From Hymenobacter tibetensis (lineage in GTDB: Bacteria > Bacteroidota > Bacteroidia > Cytophagales > Hymenobacteraceae), in contig NZ_CP094669.1 in NCBI RefSeq assembly GCF_022827545.1, forward strand, positions 3,128,001 to 3,192,000: a DNA stretch of 64,000 nucleotides. Direction: 5' to 3'. The position numbers and the translations under genes are program-made. Under the pieces are notes generated by a model, which ran no database searches, was not told the DNA's origin, and saw only the letters and a program-made list of their open reading frames with translations. Positions within the stretch are counted from its first letter, which is position 1. The number at the start of each line of letters is the position of its first letter. Below are positions 24,672 through 32,767 of the stretch, piece after piece.

Positions 24672-25409
24672 CTACTTAGCGTCGGGCTGATAATCAGTGA
24701 AAGTGCCATCTTGATAGAAAATAACTATGCGGCGGATGGCCTTATTCTTCTCCACAAATGCCTGAGCTTGTGAGGGAACTACGGTTTCCGTTTGGATAGT
24801 GGAGCCAGTAGGCGCTTTACCCCCCAGTGAGGTGGCTTCAAGGGCAGAACTGCTAGCTGATGCTGCTGTATAGGGATATGCTAGCGGTGGTGTAGGGACG
24901 TGCGGAGGGGTAGCACCCGCTGTATTGCCAGTTGGCGTGAGAGACGGACCTGCCGCTGGGGCAGTAGGAAACAAAGGCCAATTCGGCGCGGGCGCTCCTG
25001 GTGCTTGGCTAGCGCCCACTACCGTGCTTTGCTGGCCTTCAAACGCGCCGCCTGATGGCGCTATATCAGTTGTTGCCTTGTCACGCATTGCTTCAGGCAT
25101 GTCGTGGGCTACAGGGGGCGTTTCTGACGCTCTAACAGCTGTCGCTCGCCGGGTTGAGGAACTTGCAGGTGCCACTGGGCTTGGTGTATCACTCACCTTC
25201 GGAGCTTGCATAGCCCCAATTCCTTTCATTAGCCAGGACAATGATAGATCTGGAAACGCTTCGCTGATCTTCTGGACCACTTCTAGGCTAGGCTTATTTC
25301 TGCCGCTAAGGATGTGACTTACGATGGGGCGGGCCACACCAATAGCATCAGCAAACTGCGTTGGCGATAATTGGCGAGCATGTAGAATCTCCCGAATACG
25401 ATCAACCAT
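24672..25409 (-). CDS. Xre-family HTH protein with long Pro/Ala/Ser/Thr-rich tail
   Basis: 245 residues. Residues 1-65 form a helix-turn-helix of the Xre/Cro type: IREILHARQLSPTQFADAIGVARPIVSHILSGRNKPSLEVVQKISEAFPDLSLSWLMKG (in pieces). Residues 70-205 are low-complexity (Pro, Ala, Ser, Thr) without fold signals. The last 35 (QAFVEKNKAIRRIVIFYQDGTFTDYQPDAK in pieces) look like a small conserved end piece found on other Bacteroidota proteins of this kind. Probably a DNA-binding regulator; a perfect inverted repeat upstream (25482-25515) may be its operator. It borders an AT-rich patch. Confidence 0.8.
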   Translation of the reverse strand: MVDRIREILHARQLSPTQFADAIGVARPIVSHILSGRNKPSLEVVQKISEAFPDLSLSWLMKGIGAMQAPKVSDTPSPVAPASSSTRRATAVRASETPPVAHDMPEAMRDKATTDIAPSGGAFEGQQSTVVGASQAPGAPAPNWPLFPTAPAAGPSLTPTGNTAGATPPHVPTPPLAYPYTAASASSSALEATSLGGKAPTGSTIQTETVVPSQAQAFVEKNKAIRRIVIFYQDGTFTDYQPDAK

Positions 25410-25431
25410 AGAGCAAACATGTAATCATTAA

Positions 25432-25439
25432 CAAATGTA
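25432..25439 (-). promoter_or_regulatory. -7 promoter box of the Xre gene
   Basis: TACATTTG on the minus strand, a full TAnnTTTG match, 22 bp before the ATG at 25409. Confidence 0.45.
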
Positions 25440-25481
25440 CTGCAATAATCACGTGCCTTACTCCTTGCATCTACTTGTTAC

Positions 25482-25515
25482 CTATGTAAACTGTTTGCAC
25501 TAAGTGTTTACATAG
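25482..25515. promoter_or_regulatory. Candidate Xre operator: perfect 10-bp inverted repeat
   Basis: CTATGTAAAC (25482-25491) and GTTTACATAG (25506-25515) are exact reverse complements 14 bp apart, in an AT-rich gap upstream of the Xre gene. The centre lies about 60 bp upstream of the -7 box, so it could serve either direction. Confidence 0.5.
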
Positions 25516-25553
25516 ATAAACATTGTAATCTTAAGCGCAATCTTTGATTACAT

Positions 25554-25778
25554 ATGTTAGAGATAGACAATCAGCCCCCTCCTCTGTTCCTACTGTGGCG
25601 TGACTTACAAGAATTGTCTGATGCTTTAACAACTCTGAAAACGGAGTTGCTATGTAAGGGCATCTGCCATCGTTATCCGCTACGCATATATGATATACAA
25701 AAAGCCCCCTTGCTGGCAGGCAGCAAAGGGGCTTATGAAAACGCTTACATGGCCATCAAGCCGAGCGAGAAATACTAA
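25554..25778 (+). CDS. Possible small protein divergent from the Xre gene (weak)
   Basis: 74 residues. The first 37 (LFLLWRDLQELSDALTTLKTELL and similar) look like a plausible short helical protein, but the later part reads through a terminator hairpin at 25702-25734 and its end overlaps the convergent transpeptidase stop by 4 bp. Either a short real gene with an odd 3' end or chance. Not recognised. Confidence 0.25.
   Translation: MLEIDNQPPPLFLLWRDLQELSDALTTLKTELLCKGICHRYPLRIYDIQKAPLLAGSKGAYENAYMAIKPSEKY
25702..25734 (-). terminator. Terminator of the L,D-transpeptidase gene
   Basis: Stem AAGCCCCCTTGCTG / CAGCAAAGGGGCTT with one mismatch and a 5-nt loop; the A tract on the plus strand gives the T tract for minus-strand transcripts. 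It lies 41 bp past the transpeptidase stop. Confidence 0.75.
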
Positions 25779-27559
25779 TTGAAGTACTCTCTAGCCAAAG
25801 ATTTATCGTGGCCATAGATGTCGTCGCGAAAGTTGACGTTTCCGTCTGTATCAACCCAAGCTGTGAAATACACTAGGTACACTGGGAGGTGCTTGGGCAG
25901 GCTAACGTACTGCTCTTGGCCAGCAGCTATTGTTTCCTCTATCCGAGTTAGGTCCCACCCTTGCTTGTTACGAAGCAGATACTCGGCCAGCTTCAACGGC
26001 TCTTCTACGCGTACGCACCCGTGGCTAAAGCCACGCTTGGTCTGGCTGAACAACTCGTCGTGCGGAGTGTCGTGCAGGTAGATATCCTGGGAGTTGGGGA
26101 AGATGAACTTCACATCACCGAGGTCGTTTTTTGGACCTGGGCGCCGACGTAACGTGTACTTCCAAGTGGCTTGTGTTACGTTGGCCCAGTCAACGGTGGT
26201 GGGGTCAATAGGGGTTGCTTTGGCACCCCAGCCTTTGACCACTTCCATGTCTAGGCGGTCGAGTACAGCATGTGGATCAGCGGCCAGTTTTGGGCGTAGC
26301 TCCTTGTCGATGATGCTGAAAGGAACGTTCCAGTACGGAGCCAATACCACCGATTCCATCTTGTCGCTGAAGACCGGCGTGGCGTTAAGTGTCTTGCCTA
26401 CGATAACCCGCATATCGAAAACTTCCTTGTTGCCTTCGACAACGTGAAGCTTATAATCCGGAATGTTTACTAAGAGGTAATCGGGCTCGAACTTCTTAGG
26501 GATCCAGCGCCAACGCTCCATATTAATGATGAGCTGCTCGATACGCTGAGTGACTGGAACGTTGAGCAAACGTAGCGTTTCACCACTTACTATCCCGTCC
26601 GCTTTGAGGCCATTTTGGCTCTGAAAAGACTTCACTGCGGCTACCAGTTCGGCGTCATACTTCTCGGCTGGAGCAGCAGGAGCAGTACCCGTGTTGCCGG
26701 TATTTGCTACCGTCTGAACTGGCGTGGCTGTCACGCCATTGGTAGCCACTGGGGCGGCAGCATCAGGAGCTTTCGTGCCAAGCAACCGCTGGCGCAACAG
26801 CGCAACGGCTGGCGACGGTTGACCGGGTTTGAGTTTGGTAGTGGCCGGGAGTACAGGCCATCCCCCGTTCCGTTGGATGTCCCGGTAGCTGGCTAACGCC
26901 TTCTTCAACTGGTCATACTCCGGATGCAGAGGCTCGAACTCGTAATAAGGATACGTGCTTTCTCGCTCCTTCAGAATGGTCATTAAGGCTTTGTGCAGCT
27001 TGATCTTGTTCCGCTTCACTTGCCAATCTATGGTCTTCACTTGGCGTGGGTCTACCGTGCCCCGATAGAAGTCGGATGCCCAGTTGAAATACGTCCCGGA
27101 AAGCGCCACATCAATCTCCTTTTCCAAGGCGTTTCGCTTGGCAGAATCACCCTTAACAGCCTCTAAATCAGCAAACAGCTTATCAAAATCCTTGGTTTTA
27201 TATTCTTTAGGATCAAGCCCTTCGTCGGCGGCCTTGTCGATAACGCCGAGCATGGTTTTGGCTTGGGGAACCAGTTGATGGTCGCGAAACCAGCCTAGGC
27301 GGAAGCCCCGTTCTCGGTAGAACTTCTTGCCCCAATCAATCTGATCTTTGAACTTGGGCTCGGCACTCATGTACTTCACAATGTACACGCTGTCGAGTTT
27401 GGGTTGCGCGCCCCCAGCCTTGGACGATAGCCCTGGCAGTGACTCTTCTATTCTAGACTTCTGCTCCTGACTGCACGACGACGCGACAGTAAATACTGAC
27501 AGGCTGAGGAGCCAAAACAGTAGAGTGGTCAGGAAAGCAGGACGAAACAATGTGTTCAT
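25775..27559 (-). CDS. L,D-transpeptidase (YcbB/LdtD-like), lipoprotein
   Basis: 594 residues. N-terminal signal with lipobox VASSC near residue 28. About 60-240 is the large N-terminal domain of YcbB-type enzymes (GFRLGWFRDHQLVPQAKTML, ADEGLDPKEY, DFYRGTVDPRQV). A peptidoglycan-binding-like segment follows (YDAELVAAVKSFQSQNGLKADGIVSGETLRLLNV in pieces). The YkuD catalytic domain spans about 365-540 with MRVIVGKTLNATPVFSD, LAPYWNVPFSI and the active site SQTKRGFSHGCVRVEEP (catalytic Cys in SHGCVR). It forms 3-3 cross-links in murein. A low-complexity Thr/Pro/Ala insertion near 265-305 is unusual but harmless-looking. Confidence 0.9.
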   Translation of the reverse strand: MNTLFRPAFLTTLLFWLLSLSVFTVASSCSQEQKSRIEESLPGLSSKAGGAQPKLDSVYIVKYMSAEPKFKDQIDWGKKFYRERGFRLGWFRDHQLVPQAKTMLGVIDKAADEGLDPKEYKTKDFDKLFADLEAVKGDSAKRNALEKEIDVALSGTYFNWASDFYRGTVDPRQVKTIDWQVKRNKIKLHKALMTILKERESTYPYYEFEPLHPEYDQLKKALASYRDIQRNGGWPVLPATTKLKPGQPSPAVALLRQRLLGTKAPDAAAPVATNGVTATPVQTVANTGNTGTAPAAPAEKYDAELVAAVKSFQSQNGLKADGIVSGETLRLLNVPVTQRIEQLIINMERWRWIPKKFEPDYLLVNIPDYKLHVVEGNKEVFDMRVIVGKTLNATPVFSDKMESVVLAPYWNVPFSIIDKELRPKLAADPHAVLDRLDMEVVKGWGAKATPIDPTTVDWANVTQATWKYTLRRRPGPKNDLGDVKFIFPNSQDIYLHDTPHDELFSQTKRGFSHGCVRVEEPLKLAEYLLRNKQGWDLTRIEETIAAGQEQYVSLPKHLPVYLVYFTAWVDTDGNVNFRDDIYGHDKSLAREYFN

Positions 27560-27910
27560 GCAAATAGGTGGGAATAGCTAAAACGAACGACTCTCGACAG
27601 TGGTCATCAAGAAGTGAGTTCTTCTTGTAGAGCCGAACAGTCGGTTGCGCGTTCTACTGCATTCCCAGCGTATAAGTTGCTTGAAGAGCAGTATTCTCCT
27701 CAGCTTGCAAGTTAGCGGGTTTTGCCGACACACTTGTTATTCACACAGGTCTATTCCTGGCACCGTACCTGGCACGCTGCCTCACTGTCTTGGCGTCGGA
27801 TCAGGCACGGGTTGCTGCGTTGTATGCCACCCGCCGGCGGAAGTGGTTTGGCTATCTTTAGGGCTTCGTCGGCCGACGCTTTATTGGCTGGCCTCATTAG
27901 CTTTTCGTTT

Positions 27911-29725
27911 ATGCCTACTGTTGTTGCTTCTTCCATCCCCCGCTTCACGCCCGATCCGCACAGCTACGCTCGCCCCTCGGAAGTTAGTGTGCAGCACCTC
28001 TCCCTTACCCTGACCGTTGACTTCGAAACTCAGACGCTGGCGGGTTCCGCTACCTGGCAAATTCGAAACCACACCGGCACCTCCCACCTGTTGCTCGATG
28101 CCCGTGAGCTAGCCATCGACGCGGTGCTGCTCGGCAACCGGCAGGGTCAACCGACCGAGTTTGCGTTGGGCGAACCCGACCTGGTACTTGGACAACCGCT
28201 GCGGATAGCTATTCAACCCGACACGCAAGAAGTCACCATCTACTACCGCACCACTCCTGGAGCGGCGGCCTTGCAATGGCTGACGCCGGAGCAGACGGCT
28301 GGCCGGCAGCACCCATTCTTGTTCACCCAGTCGCAAGCCATTTTGGCCCGTACCTGGATACCCTGCCAAGACTCGCCGGGCGTGCGCTTCACCTACGACG
28401 CCCAAGTGCAAGTTCCTGCCGAGTTGCTGGCGTTGATGAGCGCCGAGAATCCGCAGGCCCGCAACACCACCGGGCAGTACAGCTTCCGGATGGCACAACC
28501 AATTCCTTCCTACCTAATGGCGCTGGCAGTTGGCGACGTGACGTTCGAACAGCTGAGTGGGCGCACCGGCATTTACGCCGAGCCCGTTACCCTGCCTTCG
28601 GCAACCAGTGAGTTTCAGGATTTGGAGAAAATGGTAGCTGCCGCCGAAGAACTGTACGGCCCATATCGGTGGGAGCAATACGATTTGTTGGTACTCCCCC
28701 CGTCCTTTCCGTTTGGTGGAATGGAGAACCCACGTTTAACATTTGTAACACCTACTATTCTGGCTGGTGACCGAAGCCTCACCAGCTTGGTGGCCCACGA
28801 GTTGGCGCATTCCTGGAGCGGCAACCTAGTTACCAACGCCACCTGGAACGATTTCTGGTTGAATGAAGGCTTTACGGTCTACTTCGAGCGGCGGATTATG
28901 GAGAAACTTTACGGCCGCTCCTACTCCGATATGTTGCAAGTGCTTGGTCATACAGGCCTCTTGCATACACTCGCCGAGCTTGGACCGGCTAGCAAAGACA
29001 CCCACTTGCACCTCGACCTAGCAGGACGGGACCCCGACGAAGGCCTCAACGATATTGCCTACGAGAAAGGCGACTATCTACTTCTCACCCTCGAACACCT
29101 AGTAGGTCGTCCCGCGCTTGACACCTTCATCAAGGAGTACTTCGCGCAGCATAGCTTCCAGAGCATGGATACTCACTCCTTCGTGGCCTACCTGCGGCAT
29201 GCGTTACTAGACAAACACCCTGGCTTGGAAGAGCAGCTTCAGCTTGACGGCTGGGTGAACGGTCCTGGTATTCCGGCAGTGGCACCGCCCGTGGGCTCGT
29301 CGCGCTTCGAGGCAGTGGAGGCAGCGCTACAGAACTGGCAGCACGGCACACCAGCAACCGAGCTACAACCTGCGGAGTGGAGCAGCCATGAGTGGGTGCA
29401 CTTCCTGCACGGGTTGCCGACAGCTCTGTCCATAGAAAAGGTGGCGGAGCTTGATGCAGCCTTCGGGTTCACACAATCCGGTAATGCCGAGATACTGGCG
29501 GCATGGTTTCCCCGAACCATTGCCGCTGGCTACTCTCCTGCCGACGAAGCCCTTCGTCAGTTCCTGACCCACGTGGGGCGGCGTAAATTTCTGACTCCGC
29601 TCTACAAAGCATTGCTAGCAACGCCAGGCGGCCGGGAGAAGGCGCAACAACTGTACGCGGTGGCTCGCCCGAACTATCACGCAGTAGCAACCAGCACTTT
29701 CGATTCTCTGGTGGGGCAAGCGTAG
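27911..29725 (+). CDS. M1 family metallo-aminopeptidase (leukotriene A4 hydrolase-like)
   Basis: 604 residues from ATG 27911 (MPTVVASSIPRFTPDPHSYARP); the 63-codon upstream extension is not protein-like. Domains: N-terminal saddle (QHLSLTLTVDFETQTLAGSATW), exopeptidase motif GGMEN near 268-272, zinc site HELAH at 296-300 with the second Glu in WLNEGFTVYFERR, then the LTA4H-type helical C-terminal domain. It removes N-terminal residues from peptides with one Zn2+. No signal peptide on the chosen start, so cytoplasmic action is likely. The LTA4H-like length and TWIPCQDSPGVRFTYDA segment place it in the COG0308 LTA4H subgroup. Confidence 0.9.
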   Translation: MPTVVASSIPRFTPDPHSYARPSEVSVQHLSLTLTVDFETQTLAGSATWQIRNHTGTSHLLLDARELAIDAVLLGNRQGQPTEFALGEPDLVLGQPLRIAIQPDTQEVTIYYRTTPGAAALQWLTPEQTAGRQHPFLFTQSQAILARTWIPCQDSPGVRFTYDAQVQVPAELLALMSAENPQARNTTGQYSFRMAQPIPSYLMALAVGDVTFEQLSGRTGIYAEPVTLPSATSEFQDLEKMVAAAEELYGPYRWEQYDLLVLPPSFPFGGMENPRLTFVTPTILAGDRSLTSLVAHELAHSWSGNLVTNATWNDFWLNEGFTVYFERRIMEKLYGRSYSDMLQVLGHTGLLHTLAELGPASKDTHLHLDLAGRDPDEGLNDIAYEKGDYLLLTLEHLVGRPALDTFIKEYFAQHSFQSMDTHSFVAYLRHALLDKHPGLEEQLQLDGWVNGPGIPAVAPPVGSSRFEAVEAALQNWQHGTPATELQPAEWSSHEWVHFLHGLPTALSIEKVAELDAAFGFTQSGNAEILAAWFPRTIAAGYSPADEALRQFLTHVGRRKFLTPLYKALLATPGGREKAQQLYAVARPNYHAVATSTFDSLVGQA

Positions 29726-29921
29726 CCCTTACGCATTCACTGCAACAAGTAAGGGAAAGGGCACCATAGCAGCCGGAAAAATGTAGTAATCTTTTGCCAC
29801 TGGTTAGGAATTCGACATTGCGTGTTGTTTTTTGTTTATAGCGTTGAGTTGCCTGGTCCGAAGCTTGCTTGTCGCAGCTTGCGGTTTCTTATTTTGTGTT
29901 GTACTAGTTTGATTTTTTGCG

Positions 29922-30869
29922 TTGAAGAACATTAAACCATTGGGTAAGCTTATTGCCATCGGCGGCAATGAAGACAAGGGCACCTACCCTAACCCGCGTA
30001 CGAAAAAGAAATACTACCTCAACTTTTTCGAGTTAGGCATTTTGAAACGGGTGGTGCTCGAATCCGGCAAAGAAGATCCGCGCATCGAAGTCATTACCAC
30101 GGCTTCCATGATTCCGGAAGAAGTGGCCAAGATCTACGTGACTTCCTTTGCCATGCTCAACTGCCATCAGGTGGGCATCATGGATATTCGGACGCCCGAA
30201 GATGCACTACTGCCTGAGTATGTAGAACGGCTGCGCCACGCCGATGTAGTCATGATGAGCGGCGGCAATCAGTCGCGCCTCACCCAGATGTTTGGCGGCA
30301 CCGAATTTCTGCGGGTACTGAAGCAGCGCTACCACGAATCTCCCAACTTCATTATTGCGGGCACTTCGGCGGGAGCCATGGCCATGTCGCAGACAATGAT
30401 TTCGGGCGGCAGCGTTCCTGATGCCCTGATGAAGGGCGCCGTGAAGATGAGTACCGGCCTCGGCCTGCTCGATAATGTGGTTATCGACTCCCACTTTGTG
30501 AAGCGCGGCCGATTTGGGCGGCTCATTGAGGCGGTGGCACTGCATCCCAAACTGGTTGGTATCGGGTTGGGCGAAGACACCGGCGTACTGATTACGGGCG
30601 GCAATCAGTTTGAAGCCGTCGGCTCGAATCTGGTGGTGATTATGGACGGACACAAGCTCGAGCACAATAACGCCAGCGCCGCCCGCAAGGGGGAAGCCAT
30701 TTCCATAGAAAACATGCTGCTGCACGTGCTGGTGAAAGGCAACGTGTATGACGTATCCCAGCGCGAATTCTATCCCAACCTAAAACTGCTACTCCAAGCC
30801 GTTGAATCCGACCAACTGACGACCGAGCAGTCAGCCAACGCGCCAGCGCCAGTTCCCACGGACTCGTAA
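29922..30869 (+). CDS. cphB: Cyanophycinase (S51 family)
   Basis: 315 residues with a TTG start (KNIKPLGKLIAIGGNEDKG). The Ser nucleophile motif is AGTSAGAMAMS (Ser149), preceded by MMSGGNQSRLTQMFGG and followed by GLGLLDNVVIDSHFVKRGRFGRL and GIGLGEDTGVLI, all typical of cyanophycinase. The enzyme splits cyanophycin (poly-Asp with Arg side chains) into beta-Asp-Arg dipeptides. The convergent neighbour at 31002 is an isoaspartyl peptidase able to cut those dipeptides. No signal peptide is visible, so it is intracellular. Cyanophycin synthetase is not in this window. Confidence 0.9.
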   Translation: MKNIKPLGKLIAIGGNEDKGTYPNPRTKKKYYLNFFELGILKRVVLESGKEDPRIEVITTASMIPEEVAKIYVTSFAMLNCHQVGIMDIRTPEDALLPEYVERLRHADVVMMSGGNQSRLTQMFGGTEFLRVLKQRYHESPNFIIAGTSAGAMAMSQTMISGGSVPDALMKGAVKMSTGLGLLDNVVIDSHFVKRGRFGRLIEAVALHPKLVGIGLGEDTGVLITGGNQFEAVGSNLVVIMDGHKLEHNNASAARKGEAISIENMLLHVLVKGNVYDVSQREFYPNLKLLLQAVESDQLTTEQSANAPAPVPTDS

Positions 30870-30892
30870 CTTCCTCTCGGGCGTATTACTGA

Positions 30893-30927
30893 AAAAGCCG
30901 CGTTTCCAGCTTTGGGACGCGGCTTTT
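30893..30927 (+). terminator. Terminator after cyanophycinase
   Basis: Perfect 11-bp stem AAAAGCCGCGT / ACGCGGCTTTT with a 13-nt loop, 24 bp after the stop codon. Confidence 0.8.
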
Positions 30928-31001
30928 GCATGTTTAAAGTAGTATCTGGTTTTTCTTCGGCTACTCCTTATATATATAGGTACAAAAACCAACCGGCCAG
31001 C

Positions 31002-31985
31002 TTAGTCTTTATAGATGCCGATGTAAAGCTTGGACGACGTATAACTACCACGGTACATACCCTCGGAATTGAAGGGCAATGCTACGTTGCCAGCGGCATC
31101 TACAGCCACGAGCCCCCCCTCCCCGCCCACTGGCGCTAGCTTGTCGTGCACCACAATGCGGCAGGCCTCGGCCAAGCTTAAATTACGATACTCCATCAGG
31201 CAGCTGATGTCGTGGGCCACCATCGCGCGCAGGAAAAACTCGCCGTGCCCCGTGCAGCTAATAGCGCAGGTGCAGTTGTCGGCAAAGGTGCCCGCACCGA
31301 TAATGGGCGAGTCGCCGATGCGGGAGTAGCGCTTGTTGGTCATGCCGCCGGTGCTGGTGGCGGCGGCTAGGTTACCATGCTGGTCGCAGGCAACGGCTCC
31401 AACGGTACCCATCTTCTTTTTCGGGTCTTCGTTGGGAAACGCGCCCGGCTCAGCAAGCGGCGTAGCCGCGGCTAGCGCCTGGCTGTGGTCGAGGCGCATG
31501 CGGCCTTCTTGGAGTGCCTCCTGCAACTGGTCGAAGCGGTGCTGTGTGAAAAAGTATTCAGCAGGTTGCATGGGCAGGCCGTATTCCCGCGCCAGCTCGT
31601 CGGCCCCGGGGTAGGCCAGCAGCACATGTTCGGTTTTCTCCATCACCAGCCGCGCCGCCCGAACCGGATTTTGCACGGTCCGGACGCCAGTCACGGCGCC
31701 AGCGGCCCGGTTGCGGCCGTCCATGATGGCGGCGTCCATTTCCTGGTGGCCCTCGTGCGTGAACACGGCGCCCCGGCCAGCATTGAAGAGCGGATTGTCT
31801 TCGAGGCTGCGCACGGCTAGTTCCACAGCGTCGAGGGCGGAGCCCCCCTGCCGCAGTAACTCGTACCCAACTTCCAAGCTCTCCCGCAAACCTGCCTGGT
31901 AGGCGAGTTCTTTTTCGGGGGTCATGAGAGCGGGAGAAATAGTGCCGGCGCCACCGTGGATGGCCAGTGAAAAAGGATGATTCAT
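31002..31985 (-). CDS. iaaA: Isoaspartyl peptidase / L-asparaginase (Ntn hydrolase, IaaA-like)
   Basis: 327 residues from ATG 31985 (MNHPFSLAIHGGAGTIS). Family marks: SLAIHGGAGTI, ALDAVELAVRSLEDNPLFNAGRGAVF, and the autoprocessing site KKKMGTVGAVACDQHGNLAAATSTGG, where the Thr becomes the N-terminal nucleophile of the beta subunit. DSPIIGAGTFADNCTCAISCTGHGEFF continues the beta chain. It cuts beta-aspartyl dipeptides and asparagine. Convergent with cyanophycinase, it can finish cyanophycin breakdown to Asp and Arg (inference from biochemistry of both families); it may also serve isoaspartate repair. Confidence 0.9.
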   Translation of the reverse strand: MNHPFSLAIHGGAGTISPALMTPEKELAYQAGLRESLEVGYELLRQGGSALDAVELAVRSLEDNPLFNAGRGAVFTHEGHQEMDAAIMDGRNRAAGAVTGVRTVQNPVRAARLVMEKTEHVLLAYPGADELAREYGLPMQPAEYFFTQHRFDQLQEALQEGRMRLDHSQALAAATPLAEPGAFPNEDPKKKMGTVGAVACDQHGNLAAATSTGGMTNKRYSRIGDSPIIGAGTFADNCTCAISCTGHGEFFLRAMVAHDISCLMEYRNLSLAEACRIVVHDKLAPVGGEGGLVAVDAAGNVALPFNSEGMYRGSYTSSKLYIGIYKD

Positions 31986-32022
31986 GCGCAACGAAACTTC
32001 GGGCTGATTATCGAAGTTAACC

Positions 32023-32030
32023 CAAAGGTA
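32023..32030 (-). promoter_or_regulatory. -7 promoter box of the isoaspartyl peptidase gene
   Basis: TACCTTTG on the minus strand, 37 bp upstream of the ATG at 31985. Confidence 0.5.
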
Positions 32031-32088
32031 CGCACCTGCTCGAGCTCATCGGCAGCTAGTCTGGATAGCCGAACCCCGTTTTTTTTCG

Positions 32089-32096
32089 TACGTTTG
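32089..32096 (+). promoter_or_regulatory. -7 promoter box of the DUF3127 gene
   Basis: TACGTTTG matches TAnnTTTG, 34 bp before the ATG at 32131. It follows a T-run; no -33 box at 19-21 bp. Confidence 0.5.
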
Positions 32097-32130
32097 ATTT
32101 ACTGTTTTCACTCCCCAAAATATTTACCTT

Positions 32131-32556
32131 ATGGCTTACGATGCTACCGGCCGCCTGCACGAAATCTTCGATGAACAGCAGGTGAGCGAGAAATTCCGCA
32201 AGCGCGAGTTCGTGCTGGAAGTTGTAGATGGCCAGTACCCTGAGCATATCAAGTTCCAATTAGTGCAGGATAAAACTGCCCTCATCGACCCGTTCAAAGT
32301 GGGCGACGAGGTGAAAATTGCGTTCAACCTCCGGGGCCGCGGCTTCAACAAAAACGGCCAAATGCTGTACTTCACCAACCTAGAAGCGTGGCGCATTGAG
32401 CCCGCCGCTGGTGGTACAGGTGCTCCGCAAGGTGGTGGCTATCAGCAAGCGGCACCCCGCGCTGCTACTTCAGCCCCCGCTGCCAACCAGAACCCCAATC
32501 TGCGTGCTTCGGCCGCTCCGATTGCCTCCGACGACGACAACGACTTGCCTTTTTAA
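32131..32556 (+). CDS. DUF3127 protein with SSB-like acidic C-terminal tip
   Basis: 141 residues. Residues about 1-90 are the DUF3127 domain (ATGRLHEIFDEQQVSEKFRKREFVLEV, IKFQLVQDKTALIDPFKVGDEVKIAFNLRGRGF), predicted OB-fold-like. Then a Gly/Gln/Ala/Pro-rich linker (about 95-130) and an end DDDNDLPF, the same type of tip that bacterial SSB uses to recruit repair and replication proteins. So this looks like a small single-stranded nucleic acid binding protein built on the SSB plan, though not called SSB. The Asp-rich tip is seen directly; partner recruitment is inferred. Confidence 0.85.
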   Translation: MAYDATGRLHEIFDEQQVSEKFRKREFVLEVVDGQYPEHIKFQLVQDKTALIDPFKVGDEVKIAFNLRGRGFNKNGQMLYFTNLEAWRIEPAAGGTGAPQGGGYQQAAPRAATSAPAANQNPNLRASAAPIASDDDNDLPF

Positions 32557-32586
32557 GCTATAGCCGTTGGCGCATGCCAAGCAACG

Positions 32587-32617
32587 AAATGCCGCTTCCA
32601 AAAAGGAGCGGCATTTT
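32587..32617 (+). terminator. Terminator after the DUF3127 gene
   Basis: Stem AAATGCCGCTTCC / GGAGCGGCATTT (one unpaired base) followed by T-run, 30 bp after the stop. Confidence 0.8.
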
Positions 32618-32767
32618 TTATGCTACAGTGTCGCAACCCTTCATCTATCTCCACAGGCAGGGCTATATTACCTGCTTGACAAACTTTCCTTCGGCCTTGT
32701 CTCGTTAATAGCCGCATATTGCCCGGCTAGTTCTTACTTGCCGCCGCTTCCACCGTATTCGCCGCGT

